Of a stretch of 13,500 nt of DNA, positions 1-5,974 are shown in pieces (positions within the stretch are counted from its first letter, which is position 1; every line of letters starts with the position of its first letter). The position numbers and the translations under genes are program-made. The notes below the pieces were generated by a model that saw only the letters and a program-made list of their open reading frames with translations, was not told the origin of the DNA and ran no database searches. The stretch is from assembly GCA_963609975.1 (NCBI GenBank), contig CAVDMD010000061.1, positions 1-13,500 on the forward strand, read 5' to 3'. Origin of the DNA: UMGS973 sp963609975. GTDB taxonomy: Bacteria; Bacillota; Clostridia; Peptostreptococcales; Anaerovoracaceae.

Positions 1-42
1 AAATAACCCGCCCAGAGTCAGAACTACCTGTAAATTAAAACA

Positions 43-79
43 GATAACCCTCCGGTATATCATATATCAATGGGTTACC
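43..79 (-). terminator. Possible intrinsic terminator after the orphan reading frame
   Basis: On the minus strand GGTAACCC and GGGTTATC can pair over 8 bp (one G-U) around a 21-nt loop, followed by TGTTTTAATTTA. It begins just past the stop codon of the short frame at 83-274. The loop is long and the T tract is interrupted, so this is a moderate call. It may also end transcripts reading on from the tRNA-Arg gene. Confidence 0.4.
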
Positions 80-82
80 TGC

Positions 83-274
83 TTATATATTTTTGTCAGG
101 GTAAGATATTTCGAGGTCAGCGCTGCCGCCCCTGAAGTCTGTTACTCCGGCTCCTCCCGATATGAAATATGCGTCTATAAGTTCAGGAGTGTTCATATCT
201 GTAACGGTGTTCTTCTGCGCCTGTTCCTGCTCTGTCTGCTTCCAAAAACAGCAAAGCCGCCTGAAATCTGCACA
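83..274 (-). pseudogene. Orphan C-terminal reading frame, probable gene remnant
   Basis: A minus-strand frame is open from just after a stop codon at 275-277 to a TAA at 83-85. The only ATG lies at 194-196, giving a 37-residue peptide that starts MNTPELIDAYFISGG and ends with SYPDKNI. No ribosome binding site was seen before that ATG. The residues upstream (WKQTEQEQAQKNTVTD) continue the frame with a hydrophilic, protein-like composition, so the peptide looks more like the tail of a longer lost gene than a complete small protein. It sits directly downstream of a tRNA gene, a common place for decayed insertions. I do not recognise the family. Confidence 0.3.
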
Positions 275-302
275 TTAAAGCAATCCCCGACGGCTGTCAC
301 TA

Positions 303-377
303 TGGTACCTCCGATGGGACTCGAACCCATGCGCATAGTTCCGGAGACTACCGCTCTATCCCCTGAGCTACGGAGGC
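303..377 (-). tRNA. tRNA-Arg (anticodon CCG)
   Basis: The cloverleaf folds fully on the minus strand. The acceptor GCCTCCG pairs with CGGAGGT, the D stem is GCTC/GAGC, the anticodon stem is GTAGT/ACTAT around loop CTCCGGA, and the T arm is ATGGG-TTCGAGT-CCCAT. The anticodon is CCG, so it reads the CGG arginine codon. The discriminator is A, and CCA is encoded in the DNA (303-305). The gene stands alone with its own promoter. Confidence 0.95.
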
Positions 378-392
378 ATATCCTACCTGTCT

Positions 393-422
393 ACTATACA
401 CAATAACCGGGTGCCGTGTCAA
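393..422 (-). promoter_or_regulatory. Promoter of tRNA-Arg(CCG)
   Basis: On the minus strand a -35 TTGACA (422-417) is followed after 18 bp by a -10 TATAGT (398-393), about 16 nt before the mature tRNA 5' end. The rest of the gap to the antiporter promoter (about 423-614) holds no convincing gene; the short frames there lack ribosome binding sites. Confidence 0.75.
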
Positions 423-614
423 CAGATTTCCATTGAAAATACATTGCTGTAAAAGACTGCAGATTTTCTTATGCACAAATGCTGCAGACAGACTGTTTTG
501 CTGTGTTTGTTCTTTCAAATATACAATTTTGCCGGAAACGAGAAACAAAAAGCACCGGTCTTTGCAGAATAGCGCCTGCACATCAGAGAAAAAGTTTGAA
601 ATATTGCAAACATT

Positions 615-643
615 TTGACTTATTTCTCCTTTTTATATATAAT
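615..643 (+). promoter_or_regulatory. Sigma-A-type promoter of the antiporter gene
   Basis: TTGACT (615-620), a 17-bp spacer and TATAAT (638-643) form a near-consensus promoter. Transcription should start near 650, giving a leader of only about 27 nt that already contains the AAGGAGGTG ribosome binding site. Confidence 0.8.
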
Positions 644-676
644 ACTGATATATCTTAATTTGAAGGAGGTGTTCAA

Positions 677-2188
677 ATGTCATTCAAAAACAGGCGTGTA
701 GAAAACGAATTCAAAAACTTCAACGCATGGAAGTCACTGTTCGGACTCATACTAACTATCGGCCTTACAATTTTAATCAAGCAATTGTTTCTTCCGGATA
801 ACGTTGAAGATTTCGGCGCATGGAGCACGCTACCTGCAATATTTCTCATAGTGTACATATTTATCACAAAGAGAATTATTGAGGCACTTATCCTTGCAAC
901 ATTTGTCGGGTGGATTATGTGTGCACAGCCCGGCGAAAATGTGCTTACTGTTTTCTGTGAGTCATTTCTCGAGACCATGCAGACAGGAAGCGACGCATGC
1001 TGGCTTATTATCGTATGCGGCACCATGGGCGGCATCATAGCTCTTATCGAGAGATCCGGCGGAGCTCATGCTTTCGGTGAATGGGCAGCCAAACGGGCCA
1101 AATCAGAAAAGGCCGCTCTGATGTGGACATGGGTTCTTGGAGTTATCATCTTTATAGACGATTATCTCAATTCCTGTACCGTAGGTTCATGCATGGCAAA
1201 TATCACTGACAAGTACAAAACTCCAAGGGAAATGCTGGCTTATGTTGCTGACTCAACAGCTGCTCCTCTTTGCGTAATCATCCCGTTTACAACATGGGGT
1301 GTGTTCGCAGGAAGGATTATGATTGATTCAGGCTGGGCAGAAGGTCAGACCACCCCTGTAGCTGCTTTTACCGCAACCATCCCTTACAATTTCTATGGGT
1401 GGATTGCAGCTTTACTTGTTCCTTGCGTAATACTCGGGCTGGTTCCTAAATTCGGTCCTATGAAAAAAGCTTACGAAAGAACAGCAAACGGCGGTCCTCT
1501 GGCTCCGGAAGGTTCAGACAAAATTTCAATTCTTTCTTCTGACAAGGGCGATGTTGAGCTGCCGGACAAACCAAATGTACTCAACTTCTTCCTCCCTATA
1601 GTTGTTCTCGTAGCCACAACTATAATTGCCGGTACAGAAATGCAGATAGGTGTTGTATGCACCGTCATTTTCATGCTTATCATTTATCCTGCACAGGGGC
1701 TTATGACTGCAAATGAATTCTGGGATGTTTTCATCAAAGGACTTCAGAATATGACACTGCCGCTGCTGCTTATGGTAACAGCATTTGAATTCGGCGCCAT
1801 GAATGAAACAATAGGGTTTACAAGATGGTGTATTGAAACAGGTGCAGAGCATATGACCGCAGCCACGGCTCCGCTTTGCATTTTCCTTATCCTTGCATGT
1901 ACAGAATTTATAACCGGGACAAACTGGGGTATGTATATCATAGCTCTGCCAATCGTTATTCCTCTTGCATATCAGCTTGACTGCAATGTTCCGCTTCTTA
2001 CAGCCGCCTGCCTCTCGGCCGGTGTGTTCGGAAGCCATGTATGCTTCTACTCAGATGCAACAGTTATAACATCGGCGGCCTGCGGATGTGATAATTTCAG
2101 ACACGCAATCACTCAGATGCCGTTCGGTTTCCTTGCAGCAGGAATCTCAGCATTGCTGTTTGCAGTTATGGGTTTTGTAATGGCCTGA
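677..2188 (+). CDS. NhaC-family sodium/proton antiporter
   Basis: This 503-residue membrane protein has many hydrophobic segments and a hydrophilic loop around residues 255-300, between two transmembrane halves. The FIDDYLNS segment (about residue 158) with the following STAAPL and FTTWG stretches, and the later FITGTNWG and SHVCFYSDATVITSAA stretches, are typical of the NhaC/Na_H_antiporter family (PF03553). Members exchange sodium for protons across the cytoplasmic membrane for pH and sodium homeostasis. The start is fixed by AAGGAGGTG 6 nt before ATG677. It is a single-gene unit with its own promoter and terminator. Some relatives carry organic substrates in exchange (for example MleN, lactate/malate), so the exact substrate is open. 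Confidence 0.88.
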   Translation: MSFKNRRVENEFKNFNAWKSLFGLILTIGLTILIKQLFLPDNVEDFGAWSTLPAIFLIVYIFITKRIIEALILATFVGWIMCAQPGENVLTVFCESFLETMQTGSDACWLIIVCGTMGGIIALIERSGGAHAFGEWAAKRAKSEKAALMWTWVLGVIIFIDDYLNSCTVGSCMANITDKYKTPREMLAYVADSTAAPLCVIIPFTTWGVFAGRIMIDSGWAEGQTTPVAAFTATIPYNFYGWIAALLVPCVILGLVPKFGPMKKAYERTANGGPLAPEGSDKISILSSDKGDVELPDKPNVLNFFLPIVVLVATTIIAGTEMQIGVVCTVIFMLIIYPAQGLMTANEFWDVFIKGLQNMTLPLLLMVTAFEFGAMNETIGFTRWCIETGAEHMTAATAPLCIFLILACTEFITGTNWGMYIIALPIVIPLAYQLDCNVPLLTAACLSAGVFGSHVCFYSDATVITSAACGCDNFRHAITQMPFGFLAAGISALLFAVMGFVMA

Positions 2189-2214
2189 TGTAATGCAATA
2201 ATTTGAAACACTTT

Positions 2215-2246
2215 GGAGGATTCATCAGGAATCCTCCTGTTTTTTT
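2215..2246 (+). terminator. Intrinsic terminator of the antiporter gene
   Basis: A perfect 9-bp stem, GGAGGATTC (2215-2223) with GAATCCTCC (2229-2237), has a 5-nt loop and is followed by TGTTTTTTT. It lies 26 bp after the antiporter stop codon. Confidence 0.9.
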
Positions 2247-2257
2247 GGAAAAACAGC

Positions 2258-2275
2258 ATTTCATATATTATAAAA
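2258..2275 (+). repeat. Half copy of the dispersed palindromic repeat
   Basis: ATTTCATATATTATAAAA here is the exact reverse complement of 3281-3298. The same right-half motif, with one change, is seen near 9961-9978. The segment overlaps the last bases and stop codon of the pgeF gene. Confidence 0.6.
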
Positions 2276-2960
2276 GGCATATTCCCGACGCCATTCTGAG
2301 ATTATCGGCAGGGTTTCTGCGGTGAGAGCAGAAGTTCTCATTGCAGCAGGTGCATATATCGCTTATCTCGATATCCGCAACGCCTGCCTCTTCAAGCTGC
2401 TTTGCGTTGATACCCTTGAGGTCCACATAAAATTTACCCTCTGCCCTGCCCTCTGACATATATTTCTCCGCCCATTTGAAAGCGGTTCTCATAGCCTGCG
2501 GAACATCAGCATCGGTTTCAAAGCAGCACTCTGATATCCCGGGTCCTATATATCCTCTGATATTGCTGCAGCCGTATCTTTGCTTCATAAGCTCTGCCGT
2601 CTTTGCGGCAATGCCAAGCGCCGTACCTCTCCAGCCCGCATGAACCGCCGCTATGACTTTGATGTCCGGATCATAAAGCTGCACAGGTATGCAGTCGGCA
2701 TGGGCTGTTATCAGGCAGACGCCGGGAACATCGGTCACAAATGCATCATATCCGTCAAGAACAAGATCTGTTTCCGGTCTGTTATCTATCACAAGTATGC
2801 GATCCTTATGGACCTGCCTGCTTCTGACCCAGATAACATCGTTCATACCAAGAGCTGCCCTGACCGCTTCGCTGCTGTACGGCGTTCGCGCCGCGCCCTC
2901 TGCGGTTGTAACAAAGCTTCTGATGTGTCTGTCTTTTAGTCCGTCTATATAGAGTTTCAT
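2268..2960 (-). CDS. pgeF: PgeF/YlmD-type polyphenol oxidase-like purine nucleoside phosphorylase
   Basis: This 230-residue protein belongs to the laccase-domain/Cu-oxidase_4 family (YfiH, YlmD). Studied members bind zinc and act on adenosine and other purine nucleosides by phosphorolysis or deamination; the older name is multicopper oxidase-like. The family metal triad is visible: H51 in RQVHK, C90 in AHADCIP and H107 in HAGWRGT, plus the GPGISECCFE motif near residue 150. The chosen start ATG2960 is preceded by AGAGGAGAACAGAAA. The frame is open further upstream, but that extension overlaps the holin gene and does not fit the family. The start overlaps the holin stop as ATGA, so translation is probably coupled. 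The C-terminal end matches the usual domain length, so the gene looks intact. The protein should be cytoplasmic. Confidence 0.88.
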   Translation of the reverse strand: MKLYIDGLKDRHIRSFVTTAEGAARTPYSSEAVRAALGMNDVIWVRSRQVHKDRILVIDNRPETDLVLDGYDAFVTDVPGVCLITAHADCIPVQLYDPDIKVIAAVHAGWRGTALGIAAKTAELMKQRYGCSNIRGYIGPGISECCFETDADVPQAMRTAFKWAEKYMSEGRAEGKFYVDLKGINAKQLEEAGVADIEISDICTCCNENFCSHRRNPADNLRMASGICLL

Positions 2961-3178
2961 TTTCTGTTCTCCTCTGAATCCTCTGCGCAGGGACATTCGG
3001 GCAGGCCGCCAAGTGAAGTCAGCACCGACAGAATCCCCGCAAGAGCCGCTGTCGAAGCTGCAAGCTTCCAGTCCACCTGACTCATCACCGCTTCTGTGCC
3101 TATTACGGCCGCCGCACTCTGACAGACAGTTCTGATACACCTGACGCCTGCGGCTTTAATCCATGCTTTGCTTTTCAT
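2957..3178 (-). CDS. r1t-type phage holin-like small membrane protein
   Basis: The 73-residue product starts MKSKAWIKAAGVRCIRT and has two hydrophobic segments (about residues 10-30 and 36-60) ending in LTSLGGLPE, then a short charged tail. This is the pattern of r1t-like phage holins (Phage_r1t_holin family), which form pores in the cytoplasmic membrane to release an endolysin. The start ATG3178 was chosen because AGGGAGG lies 8 nt before it; an in-frame ATG at 3247 has no such site. No endolysin or other phage gene is nearby. Its stop overlaps the pgeF start (ATGA), so the gene is part of a two-gene host-style operon. Whether it still acts as a holin is unknown; it could be a domesticated prophage gene. 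Confidence 0.75.
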   Translation of the reverse strand: MKSKAWIKAAGVRCIRTVCQSAAAVIGTEAVMSQVDWKLAASTAALAGILSVLTSLGGLPECPCAEDSEENRK

Positions 3179-3280
3179 TCGCCACGCCTCCCTATACATA
3201 TTTATATGCACAGCAGGCTGCTGATGACAAAGCCGCCTGAAAAGCATATGGTTCCTGCCCCCGCAGTCTTTGATTTGCTT

Positions 3281-3322
3281 TTTTATAATATATGAAATAT
3301 CGGCTTATAGATATTTCCGTAT
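3281..3322 (-). repeat. Dispersed palindromic repeat, copy R1
   Basis: Read on the minus strand this is ATACGGAAATATCT, an 8-nt loop region and GATATTTC, then ATATATTATAAAA. Only four substitutions separate it from the copy at 9935-9979. The arms GAAATATC (3294-3301) and GATATTTC (3310-3317) pair over 8 bp. It lies within the predicted 5' leader of the holin-pgeF transcript. Confidence 0.65.
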
Positions 3323-3350
3323 GTTTTCGCTTTTTTTATTCTTCTTTATT

Positions 3351-3378
3351 ATTATACGTCTTTTGTGCATATCGTCAA
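3351..3378 (-). promoter_or_regulatory. Promoter of the holin-pgeF operon
   Basis: On the minus strand TTGACG (3378-3373), a 16-bp spacer and TATAAT (3356-3351) make a near-consensus promoter. Transcription from about 3344 gives a leader of some 165 nt that includes repeat R1. Just upstream, GCTTCTT (3399-3405) and AAGAAGC (3419-3425) form an inverted repeat that could be an operator, but nothing else supports this. Confidence 0.65.
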
Positions 3379-3499
3379 TTTTCTTTTAGAAATCACGTGC
3401 TTCTTGCATATGTTTTTTAAGAAGCCGGGCGGGAACCTGCTGATGTTAATATCGAAAAACGCCTTGTGAACACGAACGCAAACATTTTCAAAAAGAATA

Positions 3500-3528
3500 T
3501 TACAATGTAAATCTTCGTATGCTATAAT
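3500..3528 (+). promoter_or_regulatory. Orphan promoter-like site, plus strand
   Basis: TTACAA (3500-3505), 17 bp and TATAAT (3523-3528) resemble a sigma-A promoter. No ATG-started reading frame with a ribosome binding site follows on the plus strand before the antisense tRNA at 3684. It could drive a small RNA or be chance. The rest of 3379-3632 shows no gene on either strand. Confidence 0.4.
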
Positions 3529-3632
3529 GCAGCAGGCAAAAGAAGTAAAATTTCAAACACGAAATCCGCAACGGAATTAAACCGGGGTCAGTTGTCATTA
3601 TCTGTCGCCGGACAATAAGCCGCACAAAAAGC

Positions 3633-3678
3633 AAAAAACCGCCGAAAGCACTAAAATATCAGCATTTTCAAGCGGTTT
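3633..3678 (-). terminator. Terminator of tRNA-Arg(CCT)
   Basis: On the minus strand AAACCGC (3678-3672) pairs with GCGGTTT (3642-3636), and a T run follows directly. The intervening sequence can pair further in part (GAAA with TTTC). It starts 6 nt after the tRNA CCA end. Confidence 0.7.
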
Positions 3679-3683
3679 GAAAC

Positions 3684-3759
3684 TGGCACTCCCGAGAGGA
3701 TTCGAACCTCCGACGCACGGTTTAGGAAACCGACGCTCTATCCCCTGAGCTACGGGAGC
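3684..3759 (-). tRNA. tRNA-Arg (anticodon CCT)
   Basis: The minus-strand cloverleaf has acceptor GCTCCCG pairing with CGGGAGT, D stem GCTC/GAGC, anticodon stem TCGGT/ACCGT with loop TTCCTAA, and T arm GGAGG-TTCGAAT-CCTCT. Anticodon CCT reads the AGG arginine codon. The discriminator is G, and CCA is encoded (3684-3686). It is a single-gene unit with its own promoter and terminator. Confidence 0.95.
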
Positions 3760-3773
3760 ACATTTACCTATAG

Positions 3774-3803
3774 ATAATACCACAAACCCTATGTGCTTTT
3801 CAA
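3774..3803 (-). promoter_or_regulatory. Promoter of tRNA-Arg(CCT)
   Basis: On the minus strand TTGAAA (3803-3798) and TATTAT (3779-3774) are 18 bp apart, placing the start site a few bases before the mature tRNA 5' end at 3759. Confidence 0.6.
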
Positions 3804-3945
3804 GTCCCAGAACATTTAACATTTCAGCCACATTTTATCTATATATTGTTTTTTTAATGTTTTTTTGTTTTTTTCGATACAAAATGTAGTATATGTAGTA
3901 GAATATATAATTACAAATACAAATTTATTTCAGGAGGGATTTTTT

Positions 3946-4230
3946 ATGAGCGTACAAATTACAGGCAATGCTCCTCACGATGAGGCTATGGCATATGTTG
4001 ACTATCTTCAGAAAAAATACAACAGGAAGCTTGAATCCCTGAATATTAACATAGACGGGGACTTCGCGGATCTTAACTACAAATTCACACAGGTGCCTTT
4101 TGAGCGTATCAGACGAATCACAGGCTACCTTGTAGGCACCATGGATATGTGGAATGACGCCAAAACCGCAGAGGAGGCCGACAGAGTCAAGCATTCTCTG
4201 GGCAGCAGCGGAGGCATGGAGCAGATATGA
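3946..4230 (+). CDS. Small protein resembling the C-terminal tail of anaerobic ribonucleotide reductase (NrdD)
   Basis: The 94-residue product carries RIRRITGYLVGT followed by a segment ending in EADRVKHS near its end. This resembles the last part of class III (anaerobic) ribonucleoside-triphosphate reductases, where an R-x-x-GYL motif precedes a NRVKH-type terminus. Full-length NrdD is about 600-700 residues. Here the glycyl radical loop, the active-site cysteines and the zinc-binding cysteines are all absent; the protein has no cysteine at all. The start is supported by AGGAGGGAT 7-8 nt before ATG3946, whereas an upstream in-frame ATG at 3865 lacks a site. An intact terminator follows, so it is a true small gene rather than debris. 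Its role (regulatory, partner of a distant NrdD, or unrelated) cannot be read from the sequence. Confidence 0.7.
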   Translation: MSVQITGNAPHDEAMAYVDYLQKKYNRKLESLNINIDGDFADLNYKFTQVPFERIRRITGYLVGTMDMWNDAKTAEEADRVKHSLGSSGGMEQI

Positions 4231-4239
4231 TTTCAAAAG

Positions 4240-4262
4240 CCGGATTCTTAATCCGGTTTTTT
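4240..4262 (+). terminator. Intrinsic terminator of the small NrdD-tail-like gene
   Basis: CCGGATT (4240-4246) and AATCCGG (4250-4256) form a 7-bp stem with a 3-nt loop, followed by six T residues. It lies 9 bp after the stop codon. Confidence 0.88.
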
Positions 4263-4272
4263 GATGTCAATA

Positions 4273-4316
4273 TTGAACAAAACCCGCCGCAATGTTAGAA
4301 TATATAGTGTTCACTA
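4273..4316 (+). promoter_or_regulatory. alr promoter with palindrome at the start site
   Basis: TTGAAC (4273-4278), 17 bp and TAGAAT (4296-4301) form a promoter. The predicted start site (about 4308) falls inside a perfect palindrome, TAGTG-TT-CACTA (4305-4316). A palindrome in this position could be a repressor site, but this is inference from position only. Confidence 0.6.
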
Positions 4317-4337
4317 CAAATTCACAGGAGAATATCA

Positions 4338-5474
4338 ATGCACAAAGAAGCTATACGGCCTGTATGGGCAGAAATAAATTTATCCAACCTCGACTATAAC
4401 ATCAGGAATATCAGGGCACTGCTTGGAAGCGGCACCGGAATAATCGGCGTTGTCAAGGCTGACGGCTACGGTCACGGCTCTGTCAGGGTTGCCGAAGTTC
4501 TCAGAAAAAACGGCGTTGACACATTTGCCGTATCCACACTTCAGGAAGCCATCACCCTGAGAGAAGCAGGAGTGACAGAGCAGATTATGGTTTTGAGCCT
4601 GACACCCGATATTTATTCTGATGTCATCGTAAAATACAACCTGACACCTGTTGTATGCAGCCTTGAAAACGCTGCACACATTTCCGAAACGGCTGCCGCA
4701 GCCGGCAAAACCGTGTCGGGATTTATCGCTGCAGATACAGGCATGGGCAGAATAGGATATCTGACGTGGGATGAAAACGCTGTTTCGGAAATCAAAGCGA
4801 TTTCACAGCTTTCCAATTTCAAAACGGCGGGGCTGCTTTCCCACATGGCTGTGGCGGATATCACCGACAAGACATTTTCTTATCAGCAGGAAGCCCTCTT
4901 TAACGAATTCTGCGACAGGCTGACAGCTGCAGGCATACAGATTCCCGTCAAAACCATCGCAAACAGCGCGGCGGTGATGGAGCTTCCGTCATCGCATTTT
5001 GACGCAGTGCGCCCCGGAATCATACTTTACGGCTGCTATCCTTCGGAGGAGGTTGACAAAAGCATTCTTTCACTGAAGCCTGTCATGTCGGTAAAGGCCT
5101 CCATATCTCATCTCAAAGATATTCCCGCAGGATTCTCGGTCAGCTACGGCAGGGCTTTCACAGCAGAGCGTCCAAGCAAAATAGCCACAATTGCACTGGG
5201 ATATGCAGACGGCTACCCAAGACCCTACGGCCCTTGCGGCGAGGTTATAGTCAACGGCGTCAAAGCACCTCTTGCCGGCAATATCTGTATGGATCAGTGC
5301 ATGATAGATGTAACCGATGTGCCTGATGTCAAAACGGGAGATGAGGTAATCATCATGGGCAGTGACGGCAAAAACACCATCCTTGCCGATGACATTGCCA
5401 GAGCAACGGGAACCATCAGTTATGAAATTCTCTGCGCTTTCGGGCAGAGGCTTCCCAAGATCTACACAAAATAG
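4338..5474 (+). CDS. alr: Alanine racemase
   Basis: This pyridoxal phosphate enzyme interconverts L- and D-alanine and supplies D-alanine for peptidoglycan in the cytoplasm. The 378-residue length is normal for Alr. The cofactor lysine is K40 in VVKADGYGHG, and the second catalytic base is Y270 in SVSYGRAF. GYADGYPRP and NICMDQCMIDVT follow as expected for the C-terminal beta domain. CAGGAG lies 7 nt before ATG4338. It appears monocistronic, with a promoter at 4273-4301. The next gene starts 88 bp further with its own promoter; no clear terminator was seen between them. Confidence 0.95.
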   Translation: MHKEAIRPVWAEINLSNLDYNIRNIRALLGSGTGIIGVVKADGYGHGSVRVAEVLRKNGVDTFAVSTLQEAITLREAGVTEQIMVLSLTPDIYSDVIVKYNLTPVVCSLENAAHISETAAAAGKTVSGFIAADTGMGRIGYLTWDENAVSEIKAISQLSNFKTAGLLSHMAVADITDKTFSYQQEALFNEFCDRLTAAGIQIPVKTIANSAAVMELPSSHFDAVRPGIILYGCYPSEEVDKSILSLKPVMSVKASISHLKDIPAGFSVSYGRAFTAERPSKIATIALGYADGYPRPYGPCGEVIVNGVKAPLAGNICMDQCMIDVTDVPDVKTGDEVIIMGSDGKNTILADDIARATGTISYEILCAFGQRLPKIYTK

Positions 5475-5498
5475 GAATACCTTTTAATATATATATCA

Positions 5499-5534
5499 TT
5501 GATTTTTTTCGATATTACGGTATATACTTATACT
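5499..5534 (+). promoter_or_regulatory. Promoter and candidate operator of the arsR-rSAM-DUF5714 operon
   Basis: TTGATT (5499-5504), 18 bp and TATACT (5523-5528) give a plausible promoter. An inverted repeat, GTATA-TACT-TATAC (5520-5533), lies over the -10. ArsR-type repressors usually bind short AT-rich dyads overlapping their own promoters, so this is a reasonable autoregulatory site, but the arms are short. Confidence 0.5.
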
Positions 5535-5562
5535 ATCAGAACCGATACGGAGGTGACAAACT

Positions 5563-5964
5563 ATGAATTCGGAATATATGCGTGTATTCAAGGCATTTAC
5601 AGATGAGAGCAGGGTCAGAGTTCTTGAGCTGCTGTGCGAGGGCGAGCAGTGCGCCTGCGTTTTGCTTGACGATCTCAAAATCAAGCAGCCTACCCTTTCA
5701 CATCATATGAAGATATTATGCGACTCGGGGCTTGTTACAAGCAGAAAAGAAGGCAAATGGAACTACTATTCCATCAACGAGTCGGGCTGCACCTATGCCA
5801 GCTCCCTTATAAACACTCTCAAAGAAAAGAAAATGGGCAGTATTATCAAATTTATGTCCGGCTTTTTTCATATGCTCAGACCTGTCAAATCTCTTTTCAG
5901 AGCAAAAACACAGGAAGAAAAAGAGGCAGACTGCATGGACTGCAGCTGTTCCTGTATGAAATAG
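5563..5964 (+). CDS. ArsR/SmtB-family metal-responsive transcriptional repressor
   Basis: The 133-residue protein has a winged helix-turn-helix of the ArsR type: KAFTDESRVRVLELL near residues 10-24, the recognition helix QPTLSHHMKIL (42-52), and the wing RKEGKWNYYSI. C30 and C32 in EQCACVLLDDL sit where classical ArsR proteins have the arsenic-binding CVC of ELCVCDL; the third cysteine of that site is replaced here, but C25 is close by. After residue 90 an extra tail of about 40 residues ends in C124, C127, C129 and C131, another likely metal-binding cluster. A thiol-binding metal or metalloid signal is therefore likely, but its identity is not known. ATG5563 has CGGAGGTGA upstream. The gene leads an operon with the radical SAM gene 10 bp downstream and probably represses it. 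Confidence 0.85.
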   Translation: MNSEYMRVFKAFTDESRVRVLELLCEGEQCACVLLDDLKIKQPTLSHHMKILCDSGLVTSRKEGKWNYYSINESGCTYASSLINTLKEKKMGSIIKFMSGFFHMLRPVKSLFRAKTQEEKEADCMDCSCSCMK

Positions 5965-5974
5965 GGGACAGGCT

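Noticed and set aside
595..612. TTTG-N7-CAAA dyad before the antiporter promoter as an operator
   Set aside because: The arms are only 4 bp in AT-rich sequence, so it is not distinguishable from chance.
2961..3140. N-terminal extension of the pgeF frame to 290 residues
   Set aside because: The extra residues overlap the holin gene in another frame, are unlike the family and have no ribosome binding site. AGAGGAG directly before ATG2960 supports the shorter form.
3179..3247. Longer holin starting at ATG3247
   Set aside because: No ribosome binding site precedes it, and the added residues do not match r1t holins. AGGGAGG before ATG3178 fits better.
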